Assembly (NCBI RefSeq): GCF_036898095.1
Contig: NC_090757.1
Location: forward strand, 75,743,452-75,807,451
Origin: Palaemon carinicauda
Lineage: Eukaryota; Arthropoda; Malacostraca; Decapoda; Palaemonidae
Reading direction: 5' to 3'
DNA: 64,000 bases
In this document: positions 42,392 through 53,343 of the stretch, one piece after another
Layout of the letters: each line of letters starts with the position of its first letter
Numbering within the stretch: position 1 is the stretch's first letter
The notes under the pieces: generated by a model
What the model saw: only the letters and a program-made list of their open reading frames with translations
Databases searched by the model: none
What the model was told of the DNA's origin: nothing
Made by a program: the position numbers and the translations under genes

Positions 42392-42849
42392 TCAACAATG
42401 TCTTGCTATCCTCCTTCCTCTTACCTGCCTTACTTATTGTCCACTATGTCTTGCTATCCTCCTTCCTCGTACCTGCCTTACTTATTGTCCCTTCCTTAGT
42501 TTTGGTTTTGTCTTACTTGAGCTACACCCTTATGGTGTAACCTTTTATCATGTTAGTTAATTACCTTATTCCACGAATTGATTTTTGTTGTTTTACACTC
42601 AAGATTGTAATTAATATTTAATATTGCCACTGCTAATGTCCCTGGCTGTCCCTGTCATCCCTTCATTGGGAATATTTTGCAGATCTACTTTTTGCCATCT
42701 TTACTTGATGTTAAGGTAGTGTTTACTTATTGTTCCAAGTATATCCTTTTCTTGATTAAACCATATACAGTACGTTGTTATTTTGAATTTAATTTGCTTT
42801 CCCCTCAGGCGTTGTTCCAAGGTTTGGGACCATTTCTCTTGTACAATTT

Positions 42850-42930
42850 CACTGGGCGGCACAGGAGGAGCCCAGAAAGGGATTTTGACGAAGGAAAAAT
42901 CTATTTCTGGGCGAGAGACCTGTGCCGCCC
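42850..42930 (+). repeat. Internal complementary region of element 3
   Basis: CACTGGGCGGCACAGGAGGA plus GCCCAGAAA (complement of the left terminus) runs straight into GGGATTTTGACGAAGGAAAA plus ATCTATTTCTGGGCGAGAGA (complement of the right terminus). Confidence 0.9.
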
Positions 42931-42988
42931 AGTGAACCCTCCCTTGACTTCCCTCCCAGCATGGGCCCCAAACCTTGGGTGCTATGAG

Positions 42989-43300
42989 GAGTGACGTCAC
43001 TGGCGTGGGTTGGGTTGGTGGTAGTAGTGTTGAACGGCACCTCACTGTGGCGGGGGTTTTGAAGAGGAGATATCTAAATGGTGCGAGACCTCTGGTTGTG
43101 AATTATCACGCCCCAGTATATTATACCGACACCTTATATAGGTGAGCGAGGTGGGTTCAACCTGGCATTCCTATGGAATTTTTTCTCTGGTAATATATAG
43201 CAGTTATATACCTTAGAAATGGTGCTAAAGGAGCATTTCACTGGGCGGCACAGGTCTCTCGCCCAGAAATAGATTTTTCCTTCGTCAAAATCCCTTTTTT
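42989..43300 (+). repeat. Right inverted terminal repeat of element 3 with extension
   Basis: It pairs with 35181-35441 and adds TCTCTCGCCCAGAAATAG then TTCCTTCGTCAAAATCCC, followed by six T residues before minisatellite. Confidence 0.88.
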
Positions 43301-44070
43301 CTACTTACATTCTGTGCAATAAGTTGGGAATGGTTTCTTTAAGTAGACATGTGCTAATCTCCTATGTACATTCAGTGCAGTAAGTTTGGAATGGGTTCCT
43401 TAAGGAGACATGTGCTAATCTTCTATGTACATTCATTACAGTAATTGTGGAATAGTTTTGTTTTTGCTCATGTACATTAAATTAAGTACAGTAAGTGTGG
43501 AATGTGTTCCTTAAGTAGACGTGTGTAATCTTCTACTGACAATCAGTTCAGTAAGTGTGGAACAGGTTCCTTAAGCAGTTATATGGTAATCTACATACAT
43601 TCAGTAGGTATGGAATAGGTTCTTAAGGAGATATGTGCTTATTTTGTACTATACGTGCATTCAGTATAGTGAGTGTGAAATAGGTTTCTTAAGCAGTTAA
43701 GTACTAATCTTTTACATACGCTCAGTGCAATAATTGTGGCATGGAATGGGATCAAGTAGATATGTGCTAATCTGCTTACATTCAGTATAGTGTAGTAAGT
43801 GTGGAATAGTTTCCTTAAGCAGATAAGTACTAATCTTCTACATAGACTCAGTGCAATAAGTGTGGAATGGGATCCTCAAGAAGATATGTGCTAATCTCCT
43901 TACAGTCAGTATATTAAGTGTGGAATGTGTTCCTTAAGTAGATACGTATGTGCTAATCTTCTACATAGATTCAGTAAAGTTAGTGTGGAAATGGTTCCTT
44001 AAGTAGATGTGCTAATATTCTACGTACATTCAGTACAGTGAGTGTGAAAAATATTCCTTAAAGTAGGTAA
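43301..44070 (+). repeat. Exon-donor minisatellite, segment 5 (~13 copies)
   Basis: This is the last part of the array, for example GTGCTAATCTTCTATGTACA then TTCATTACAGTAATTGTGG. Copies here vary more in length (about 45-70 bp). It ends ~500 bases before exon e. Confidence 0.88.
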
Positions 44071-44569
44071 TTGAAGCTGGTAATTGATAGTTTTTCATAT
44101 GATTCAAGTTGGTTTCCATTATTTTTCCCAAATAATTTCTAATGGACCACCAGGTTTGAATGAGCTTCTTTTAAGGATTTATTATAACTAATGTTATTAA
44201 TTTTCATAATCTGTAAAGTATTTTAAAGAATTACCTTATTTGGAATTAGAGTATTCTATGCATTTCAAGAAACCTTTTTAAATTTGTATCTTAGCTGAGG
44301 TGTAGCATAGGTTTTTATTGTGCATTACTATCTAACATATATTTAAAGTGATGGTAGTTAAGAATATTTTAAATGTCCTTCAATAACATTTTTTTTTTTT
44401 ATACATTTTTCAGTTGTATTCACATTGATAGTTTCTGTTATAATGAAGTCTTCGTAATAGTACCGTATACTGTTTATGATACTTGAATTTATTGTTACAA
44501 AAGAATTTAGCTAATGTAAGAGTTAGCATTGATAATCTCTTCCTGAATAGTTTGCAAATTTTATTGCAG

Positions 44570-44764
44570 GTCCCAGCATCTCGCATGATGCGTGCACCAA
44601 GTGAACGGGCTCGGCTTTACTTTATCATGGCATGGTTCCATGCAATCACCCAAGAACGTCTGCGATATGCTCCCCTGGGTTGGGCCAAGTACTACGAGTT
44701 TAATGAATCTGATTTGAGGGTAGCCTGTGATACTTTGGACACGTGGATTGATGCAACTGCAATG
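44570..44764 (+). CDS. Dynein heavy chain exon e
   Basis: The acceptor is TTTATTGCAG before 44570 and the donor is GTAAGA at 44765; both ends are phase 0. It encodes [22 protein letters not shown] and [16 protein letters not shown], followed by [14 protein letters not shown], the C-terminal domain segment that follows FEPPPG in cytoplasmic dynein. It sits isolated between a 31.6 kb intron on its left and a 9.4 kb intron on its right. Confidence 0.94.
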
Positions 44765-44871
44765 GTAAGACTTGACTTTTTGACGAGTAAACTTATTTCT
44801 AAGTTATTCCTTGATGTTTAAACTGAAGAAGCAAAATTTTTTATTTGTTCCATAACTGGAATACAAACCAC

Positions 44872-44962
44872 GCTATTTAATAGGGGTATTACTTGCGGCG
44901 TAGCTGAAATGACGAGCCATTAATTTTTAACAAGGGTTTACTACCCCACCGCTAGTTAGCGG
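44872..44962 (+). repeat. Left inverted terminal repeat of element 4
   Basis: GCTATTTAATAGGGGTATTA, then TAGCTGAAATGACGAGCCAT, then GGGTTTACTACC pair with 53208-53295. The outer 28 bases (TTTGTTCC...) are not in the right repeat but are copied in the internal complementary region. Confidence 0.88.
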
Positions 44963-45155
44963 GGGTAGGGGAGGGTAGCTTGCTAACCCCCCCCTCCCCC
45001 CCCCCTCTCACACACATGTGCTTGAGCTCACTTTGCTCTCGGCTTGGATGGTAGTCAGACGTGTCCGCTTTCATCCTCGCCGTCATTTGGCAGCCGTTTA
45101 ATGCTTTTTTGCTTTTTCTTTTCTAGTTTTGTGTGCAAAGTTGCCCTCTGCGAAT

Positions 45156-48100
45156 ATGCGCACCTGCCCTGGGTTTCCCGACCACCCCTGTGGAACATTC
45201 ATGTCGGCGATCGAGACCGATCCTCACGCCCTTTGCCCTTCCTGTAGGGGCTAATGGTGTGATAGCAATAACAGGTGTAGTGAGTGTAGGGAGTGGTCTA
45301 CCTCCCAGTGGGAGAGGTTTTCGCAACGACGGAAGAAGTCCAAACGGGATATTTCTCCTTCGAAGGTTTCTTTGAAAGGAGAAAAACCCAAGGCCTCTTC
45401 TTCCGTTGCCCAAACCTCCTTCGAAGCTTCCACTCGATCGGTCTCTTTTGAGAGACCGTCGAGTGGTAGTGTAGACCGATATACTGTTTACCAAACTCCG
45501 GGGCTCGAGAGATGACGTTGCTTCCCCTAGCGAAGCAGCTCCATCTTTCCCCCCGGGAGAGGATATGTCACTAATTCCCCTTTTTTAGCTTTGGTTCTCC
45601 TTGGGGCTTGAGGGTTCGCCCTCCAAGGAGGTTTTACTTGACTACATCTGATTGGGTGCCGCTGTCAAGCAATCGCCTTCACCGACAGAGGTAGATCCTC
45701 TGTCTCTTTTCGACGTTGTGGTGTCAGAGGTATCCAATGCGGTATCACCCATCACCTCTGCCTCTTCAAACCCTACGGTAGCTGACGGCTTAGTTTCTCC
45801 CGTTCCTGTTCAACCAACGAGGGAGAAACTAAGTCCAACAGTCTCTCCTGCTAGTGTTTCTTCCCATTGGGGGAGTTCACTTACAGAGACTCCTCTTCGG
45901 AGGACTGCAGAAAGTCAGCTCGCTGACTCTATGGCCCCCAGAGGGCGCATTCGTCGCAAGGCTCACCTTCCTCTTCGCCAGAGAGGCCTTCCTTCACCTG
46001 CGATGAGGAGGCGCCTCTTCGGTTCAACATCTTCGATGCAATCTCCCGCAGAAGAGCCTCGACATCGATCATCGATCACTGTTCCTACATTGGTCTTGGA
46101 CCTTTGTGCAGATCATTCACGATCTCCTTCGGTGGAAGGTCGTCCTTTTAAAGGACACGTCGACCTTCCACCCGACCGTTCTTATATAAGCCTAATAAGG
46201 TTTCATCTGAGCATGCTAAGGCGCGCCAACCAGATACGCGCTATGCGCCAACAAAACTTGACAAACGCGCTACTGTAGCTCGTCAGGCTCCGTCAACAAA
46301 CTCTAACACAGGGCATCAATTGCGTATGCACCAACACGCACATACGTTCCAACAAGAGCCCTGCACTTCTACGCGCTATGCGCGCACTCATGCACATATG
46401 CGCCCACGCCCAGCTTTGCGCTAACCCTCACCTGCGCGCCAGCGCTCTCTTGCACGCTCGCGCTCTCCTACTCGCCAGCGATCTCCTGCACGCCAGCGCT
46501 CTCCTGCGCGCCAGAGCTCACTCCCAGCAGTTATTTGTCCTGCACACCCACGATCTACTGATCTAGGCACTACTGGGAAGTCAACTAGAGTGACTTCTCC
46601 CACATTCCAGCTCTCGCCATCCCGCCAGCGCTCTCTATCGCCCGCACGCATCCGTGAGGATATGCGGGCTCCGCGAGCACTCGCCCATCCTCTCCTACGG
46701 ATTCGCGCCCACATCCTGACGCGCGCCCAGGAGCAGCACTGACTTTAACTGCGCGCCCGTGCGCTAGGGGTCTTTCTCCTGCGCGTGCGCGCCCTACGAC
46801 TGGTACAGGCACGCGCGAACTCGTCCCACGCGCCCACGCTCTCAATGCCTTGATTCTGCTCGCCCGCGCGCGCGAATACTCTCCCGCGTGCGCGCCAACA
46901 GTCTCCCGCATGCGTTCCTGTGCGCCATGAGTCTCCCGCGCGGGACTCCCAGTATTCTCCCTCGCGCGAGCGTCAATATCCTCCCGCGCGAGACTGCTGA
47001 ACTACAAGCACGCTAAGGCGCGCCAACCAGATACGCGCTATGCGCCAACGAAACCTGACGAACGCGCTATAGTAGCTCGTCAGGCCCCGTCAACAAACCC
47101 TAACACAGGGCATCAAGGGCGTATGTGCCAACACGCACATGCTTCCCAACAGGAGCCCAGCTCTTCTACGCGCTATGCAAGCACTCATGCACATACGCGC
47201 CCACGTTCTCCTGCGCACCAGGCCTTCCCTGAGCCTAAGCATACGCTGCCACGCCCAGCTGCGCGCCAAACCTCACCTGCGCCCCAGCGCTCTGCCATGC
47301 GCTAGCACTCTCCCGAGCGCCAGCGCTCTCCTACTCGCCAGGGATCTCCTGCACGCCAGCGCTCTCTCGCGCACCAGTGCTTATGCCCAGCAGTTATTTC
47401 TCCTGCGCATCCACGACCTACTGATCTGGACGCTACTGGGAAGTCAAATAGAGTGACTTCTCCCATGTTCCAGCTTTCGCCATCGCGCCAGCGCTCTCCA
47501 TCGCCCGCACGCATCCCCGAGGATACGCGCACGCCCCCATCCTCTCTTACGGATTCGCGCCCACATTCTGACGCGCGCTAGGGGGGTGTCTCCTGCGCAC
47601 GCACGCCCTACGACTGGTACAGGCACGTGCAAACTCTCGCCCACGCACTCAACGCCTTGATCCTGTTCGCCCGCGCGCGTGCGAATATTCTCCCGTGTGC
47701 GCGCCAACAGTCTCCCGCACGCGCTCCTGTGCGCCATCAGTTTCCCGCACGCCATCAGTTTCCCGCACGCCCACAGTCTTCCACGTGTGACTCCCGGTAT
47801 TTTCCCTCACGCGAGCACCATTACTCTCCCTCGCGCGAGCGTCAATATCCTCCCGCGCGCGAGCGTCAATATCCTCCCCCGCGCGAGCGTCAATATCCTC
47901 CCGCGCGCAAGCGTCAATATCCTCCCACGCGCGAGACTGCTGAACTACGATCAGCAAGGTCGCCACCGCCTCATTCCCCTCCCTGCAAGCGCATACCAGC
48001 GCGCATTGTGGGAGAAGGGAAACATCTAGAGGGGTCCAGGATCCCAAAGCCTTTTCAGGTAAACCCACCAATGATGAGAACTCCTCCCAGGGATCCTTCA

Positions 48101-49642
48101 ATTCCTGTCCCTTCAAGGGGTATGTCTGTTAGCGTGTCTGTCAGTCAACAGCCCGGGTTCGGTGCACTGATCAGAGCCGTAATGCAGGCGTTCAAGCCTG
48201 TCTTCTCTGAATTGGGTCACAGATCCTTGGCTGCTTCTACCCCTTTGAAGATAAAAAGAGGAGTTCCAGACGCGTTAACTTCTCCAAGGGGAAAAGTGAC
48301 TCCACGCAAGCCTTCGAGGCAGGTTCCTTCTTTCCCCCAGACTGTCTCTCCTTCCCCTTTGGACGAAGATTTACCGTCCTCAGGGGAATCACGCGAGGAG
48401 AGATTTTCCCCCATCGCACCAATGAGGGAAACCTCTCCTCGCGCCAAGATGTCTTCTCAGGTGGGGACTGAAAGGAACATCCCACCCTCGTCAATATTGG
48501 AGTCCTACATCCTTCCCAGGAAGGACTCTAAGGACTCCAAAACATTGCTGAAGTCCTCTGCTAGGACTAGGATCGAGCCAGCTAGCCACTCAAGGAATGT
48601 CTGCGACTCTCCTCAAGAAGAGCCTTTGGGGACAGAAAGAGACTTCGCTGCAAGTCCTTCAACAGCAGGAGACCAGCAAGAGTCAGAACACGCGTTTTGG
48701 CAAGTTCTGACTCTAATGAGGGCTCTCAACGGGTTTTCCGACCCAGAGATCCCTCCTCGAAAGGGCAAGGTCACGGTCTTGGACCATGTCTTTGGTACTC
48801 AGAAACCCTCCAAGACCAGTGCAGCACTGCCCTGGTCTCAGGGTGTTAAGAGCACCAGGGACAAGATCTCTCTACAGCTCTCCGAGATGTCTTCCTCCAA
48901 CCGTTCCAGTGCCACCAACAAGCTCCTTCCACCTCCTCGCATACAGCAGAGGAGGTACTTTGAGATCTTTAAGGAGCCTTGTTTAGCTCTTCCTCTTCAC
49001 CACTCGCTGGAAGAGCTTACTAGGGGAGTCCCTCTTGAGAGAGACTCCAACCGGCAGGTTTCATTCTCGGCAACCGAGATCCTTAACCAGGAGAAAGTTG
49101 TGAAGTGTGCTATGCAAGCCACTTCGTGGCTCGACATCTGGTTGGGGACCTTAGATATCCTGATACATTCTGAGGATTTCTCCAAAGAATGTACCAGGAA
49201 AGTTATGGAGACTTTTCTTCTCTCAGGTACTAGCACGATCGAGTTTCTGGCCCACCAAGTCTCGAACCTTTGGGCAAATACAATTTTGAAACGTCGGGAT
49301 GCAGTAGCTGAGAGATTCCATCTGAAGGTCCCTAGCACCGAGATCAATAGGCTCAGACATTCTTCTCTAGAGGGATCCATCTTGTTTGAGCCTAAGGATG
49401 TGGAACAGGCTGCTGAGAGGTGGAGAAAGTCTCATCAAGACTCCCTCCTTCATAGGGCTTTAACATCTAAGCCCTATAAGCCTCCAGCACCACAGCAGTC
49501 CTGTCCAGTTAAGACCGCTAAAACGATGACAGCAGTGAAGACCGTGGTGTCTAAGCCCTCTCCTGTCAAAGAAAGGAAAGACAAAAAGTCCTCCAGGGGA
49601 GGCAAGAATCCTAGAGGGAGCAGCCGAGGCCACAAACGCTAG
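45156..49642 (+). pseudogene. Gag-like gene of element 4, interrupted
   Basis: A Cys-rich start reads MRTCPGFPDHPCG, HALCPSCRG, then TAA at 45252, then WCDSNNRCSECREWS. This is a CxxC...CxxC pattern like DIRS gag N-termini. The frame stops at 45513 and pieces continue at 45652-46278 and 47627-49642 (671 codons). The middle is an Arg/Ser/Pro-rich zone expanded by duplication. The C-terminal half has FGALIRAVMQAFKPVFSEL, ESEHAFWQVLTLMRALNGF, KTSAALPWSQGVKS and STIEFLAHQVSNLWANTIL, ending in a basic tail (GGKNPRGSSRGHKR). Capsid-like function is inferred by position only. The start at 47627 is not the natural one. Confidence 0.78.
46210..47947 (+). repeat. Tandem duplication (~790 bp unit) in gag of element 4, with 24 bp repeats
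   Basis: 46210-46996 and 46998-47947 start with the same sequence (CTAAGGCGCGCCAACCAGAT) and both end GAGACTGCTGAACTAC. The second copy has an extra expansion of a 24-base unit (GAGCGTCAATATCCTCCCGC...) at 47833-47935, four copies encoding RERQYPPA-like residues. The first copy has one unit. The whole zone is very rich in CGCGCC, unlike its AT-rich surroundings. Confidence 0.88.
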
Positions 49643-49670
49643 GATAGGCAGTCCCCCTGCATGTCCACCA

Positions 49671-51691
49671 GTGGGGGGATGCCTACAAAGTTGCTCAAAC
49701 AGGTGGAAGCCACTCGGGGCCGATTCCTGGACAATCTCCGTGATCAGTCTAGGATATCGCGTCCCGTTCATAACATCTCTACCTCCCCTGACGACGAATC
49801 CAGTGTCATTGAGCTCCCTAGCCATGGGATCGGCAAGGGGGCAAGCTCTTCGGGCAGAAGTCCAGACCTTGTTGAAGAAGGGTGCTCTCCAAGCTTCTTC
49901 AGTCGACCCTTTCTTGTAAAGAATGTGTCGGGAGGCTGGAGACCAGTCATTGACCTCTAAACTCTGAACAAGTTTGTCAAACAAACTCCGTTCAGCATGG
50001 AGACGGCGGACACGGTCAGACTAGCAGTAAGACCGCAAGACTTCATGTGCACACTGGACCTAAAGGACGCATACTTCCAGATCCCAGTCCATCCATCTTC
50101 AAGGAAGTACTTAAGATTCAGCCTAGACAACAGAAAGTACCAGTTCAAGGTGCTGAGTTTCGGTCTCTCCACAGCACCACAAGTTTTCACCAGAGTGTTC
50201 ACCCTAATATCATCTTGGGCACACAGGATTGGCATCCGTCTCCTCCATTATCTGGATGACTGGTTAATCCTAGCAGACTCGGTGTCATCCCTTCTTGAAC
50301 ACCGAGACAAACTTCTGAGACTTTGCCAAGATCTGGGGATCATGGTAAATCTCGAGAAGTCCTCACTGCTTCCCACTCAAATACTGGTATACTTAGGCAT
50401 GATTATAGACACCAATCTCCACAAAGCCTTCCCATCAGACGACAGGATAGCAAGGCTGAGGAAGGTCGCAAGACCTTTTTTCAGACGAGAAGAACTTCCA
50501 GCCCAATTGTGGTTATGTCTCCTCGGTCATCTTTCATCGCTGGCCTGTCTAATTCCCAACGGTCGCCTCAGGATGAGATCCCTCCAGTGGCGACTCAAGT
50601 CCCGGTGGAATCAAGGGTACGATTCCCCGGGCATCCAGATCCCCATGGGACCTGCGGAACTGACGGATCTCCAGTGGTGGGTGGCAGACAAGAACCTACG
50701 AAAAGGAGTGGATCTTCTTGTCCTCCCCCCGGATTTGATGCTGTTTTCGGACGCTTCAAAAACAGGGTGGGGGGCCCACGTGCTGCACCAGACGACCTCA
50801 GGCCTGTGGTCAGAGTCAAAAAAGTACCTCCATATAAATCTCCTAGAGATGAAGGCCGTCTTTCTGGCCCTTCAGCAGTTCCAACAGTACCTGGCAAGTC
50901 ACGCTGTGGTGGTGATGAGCGACAACACCACAGTAGTGGCCTACATCAACAAACGAGGTACTTTTTCGCAGCGACTATCCCATCTAGCAGTAGAGATACT
51001 GAAATGGGGCGAAGTCCACTCGATACTACTATCGGCACGCTTCATTCCCGGCAAAAGGAATGTGCTCGCCGACAATCTGAGCAGAGCTTCTCAGATAGTG
51101 AGTACCGAGTGATCTTTGGATCATCTAGTTGCCAACAAAGTCCTGACTTTGTGGGGTTCTCCGACTGTGGATCTTTTCGCAACAGCACTGAACTCCATGC
51201 TCCCGCTGTACTGTTCCCCAGTCCCGTATCCCAAGTCTCTCTGGCAAGATGCTTTTCAACAACGGTGGGACAACATCGACGTTTACGCCTTTCCCTCGTT
51301 CTGTCTGATGAGGAGGGTACTCAACAAGACCAGAACATCGGTCAATCTTTCAATGACCCTTATAGCTCCGCTATGGCATCACGCAGAATGGTTCCCGGAC
51401 CTTCTGCAACTCCTAACGGAGCTACCAAGAGAACTCCCTTCACAACACAATTTACTCAAACAACCACATGCCAACATCTTCCACAAAGCCGTAGGTTCAC
51501 TACGACTTCACGCCTGGAGACTATCCAGCATCTCCTCTCTGAGAGAGGATTTTCGCAACAAGTTGCTGTCAGGATGTCTGGACCCCTGCAAAAGTCTTCG
51601 GCAGCAGTCTACCAGGCAAAGTGGAAAGTCTTTTGTGGTTGGTGTCGTGGAAGGGGTATCTCTCCACTCGATGCCACTATTCCAACAATAG
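49671..51691 (+). pseudogene. RT/RNase H of element 4, with lesions
   Basis: The N-terminal part (SVISLGYRVPF, LRAEVQTLLKKGALQ) is in one frame to ~49905. After a frameshift the rest runs RPFLVKNVSGGWRPVIDL, TAA at 49958, then TLNKFVKQTPF, TLDLKDAYFQIPVHP, SFGLSTAPQVF and an intact YLDD (50249-50260). RNase H has LFSDASKTGWGAH, LEMKAVFLAL and NVLADNLSR. TGA at 51110 replaces the Trp expected in STEWSLD. The C-terminal block (VDLFATALNSMLPLY, YAFPSF, LIAPLWHHAEWFP) ends at 51691. Three lesions in total. Confidence 0.87.
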
Positions 51692-52560
51692 CGGAGTTCC
51701 TCGTGTATTTGCGGGAAGAAATGCGCCTTTCAGTCTCGGCAGTGAAAGGCTATCACTCAGCCTTAAGTCTAGCCTTCAGGCTGAAAGGAATGGACATTTC
51801 TTCATCGCTAGAACTTTCCCTACTCATACGTAGTTATAAACTTACCTGCCCTCAGTGGGAAGTGAGACCTCCCCCATGGAACGTGGTTCGAGTTCTCAGG
51901 TCTCTTAATAGACCTCCCTATGAACCATTACGTCAGGCATCAGATCGCCACCTAACCTGGAAGACGGTGTTCCTACTAGCTTTGGCCTCGGTCAAGCGAG
52001 TCAGCGAACTTCATGGTCTCTCGTATGACATCGCCCATTCAAGGGGATGGGGGGAGGTAACGTTCAGCTTCGGCCCTGAGTTTATTGCTAAGACTCAGAA
52101 TCCTGGAGTGGCGGATCCTCGATTCGACTCCTTCCGGATTTCTAGTCTCCGTACTGTAACAGATGACCCTGACCATCTCTTACTATGCCCAGTAAGGAGC
52201 TTGAGGCTGTACCTCAAAAGAACAGCTCAAGCCCGTCCTCATGTAGCAGCTCTATTCGTCAGCACAGGAAGGACTAAGAGGAGGGTCACCAAGAACACCA
52301 TCTCTGCATGGATTCGTAGGGTCATTGACCTGGCCTTGAATCCAGACCCTCCTCCATCACGTTGCCCTAGAGCACATGATGTCGGGCATAGCTACATCCC
52401 TGGCCTTCAAAAAAAAAAATTTTCAGTGACGTGGGTTCTTCAAGCTGGGGTGTGGAAATGTCAAACAACATTCACATCCCACTACCTGCAAGATGTGACC
52501 CACAGGAGACTCGATACTTTCGCTGTCGGCCCTGTGGTGGCTGCACAACAGTTGGTTTAA
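51470..52560 (+). pseudogene. Tyrosine recombinase of element 4 (catalytic Arg lost)
   Basis: The open frame from 50323 carries the YR domain in its last third: AVYQAKWKVFCGWCRGRG, AVKGYHSALSLAFRLKG, LALASVKRVSELHGLS (Arg at 51997), LYLKRTAQARPH, RAHDVG and FTSHYLQDVTH (Tyr at 52483). The second catalytic Arg is missing: element B has GATGTCAGGGCC (DVRA), element 4 has GATGTCGGGCAT, two bases shorter. The frame is regained through an A run at 52409-52420. So the frame is open but the enzyme is expected to be dead. Confidence 0.86.
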
Positions 52561-53054
52561 AACCTCAAGCTCCTTATTGGACAAGTAGCAGAAGGTTGAG
52601 GGCATTGTTACCCAGTTTTAGTCTGCATGAATGAAAAGGTTTGACTGGCTCTTATTCTTTCCTTCATCATCCCCTCTCTTGGGGAAAGCAGCATCCTGGG
52701 TTCTCTGCATAGCTAACCTCAAACCACTGCAGGTAAACCATGCTCTCTTGTGTTCCTAGCATTAAGATTGATACTGTTACGTCCCCATACCCTAACAAGG
52801 TGGTATTGGGAAAGTCCTATTCTACAAGTTTCCATCTAAAGAACTTCAGAACAACTTCCTAGGACGAGTCACACTTCTTCATACTTTCACACACAGCTTG
52901 CGTAGGCCGCAGTACTTGCGTAGCAAGGTTCTAGCGAGGTGCAGGCACTCCTTATTTTTTGGGTGCTTACACACTCAAATAACGAGCCCCCGGGCAAAGC
53001 CAAAAGCCAGACTGGCTGGGACGTCCACCCTTCCTCATGGGTGAGTCACCCCTA

Positions 53055-53150
53055 TTAAATAGCGTGGTTTGTATTCCAGTTACGGAACAAATGACAAATT
53101 CGTAGATAATTTGTATTTTTCCTAACTATACAAACCTTAGCTATTTAATC
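53055..53150 (+). repeat. Internal complementary region of element 4
   Basis: ATTAAATAGCGTGGTTTGTA then TTCCAGTTACGGAACAAA (complement of the left terminus) meets TGACAAATTCGTAGATAATT then TGTATTTTTCCTAACTATAC (complement of the right terminus). Confidence 0.9.
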
Positions 53151-53207
53151 AAACTTGCCCGCCAGCCCTATCCCCCTTGAAGTCCTACCTCTAAGCAAAG
53201 TGAGCTC

Positions 53208-53343
53208 AACTAGCAGTGTGGGTAGTAAACCCTCGTTGAAAATTAATGGCTCGTCATTTCAGCTACGCCGAAAGTAATACCCTTATTAAATAGCTAAGGT
53301 TTGTATAGTTAGGGAAAATACAAATTATCTACGAATTTGTCAT
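53208..53343 (+). repeat. Right inverted terminal repeat of element 4 with extension
   Basis: It pairs with 44872-44962, then extends through GGTTTGTATAGTTAGGGAAA to GAATTTGTCA. With 53090-53149 it forms a ~60 bp inverted repeat. Confidence 0.88.

Larger units (their letters stand above)
35164..43300 (+). mobile_element. DIRS-type retrotransposon, element 3 (few lesions)
   Basis: This 8.1 kb element of the same broad family as element 1 has inverted terminal repeats of ~265 bp (35181-35441 against 42989-43252), gag with an apparent intron, RT/RNase H, YR, and an internal complementary region at 42850-42930. Lesions are single stops in gag, RNase H and YR and two gag frameshifts. Minisatellite resumes at 43301. 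Confidence 0.92.
44844..53343 (+). mobile_element. DIRS-type retrotransposon, element 4 (full length, several lesions)
   Basis: This 8.5 kb element lies in the intron between exons e and f. It starts TTTGTTCCATAACTGG and ends GAATTTGTCA, with TTT at both borders. Inverted terminal repeats are 44872-44962 and 53208-53295, with an internal complementary region at 53055-53150. The order is gag with a large internal duplication, RT/RNase H, YR. It is the reference copy for the family that includes A, B and E. Confidence 0.93.
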
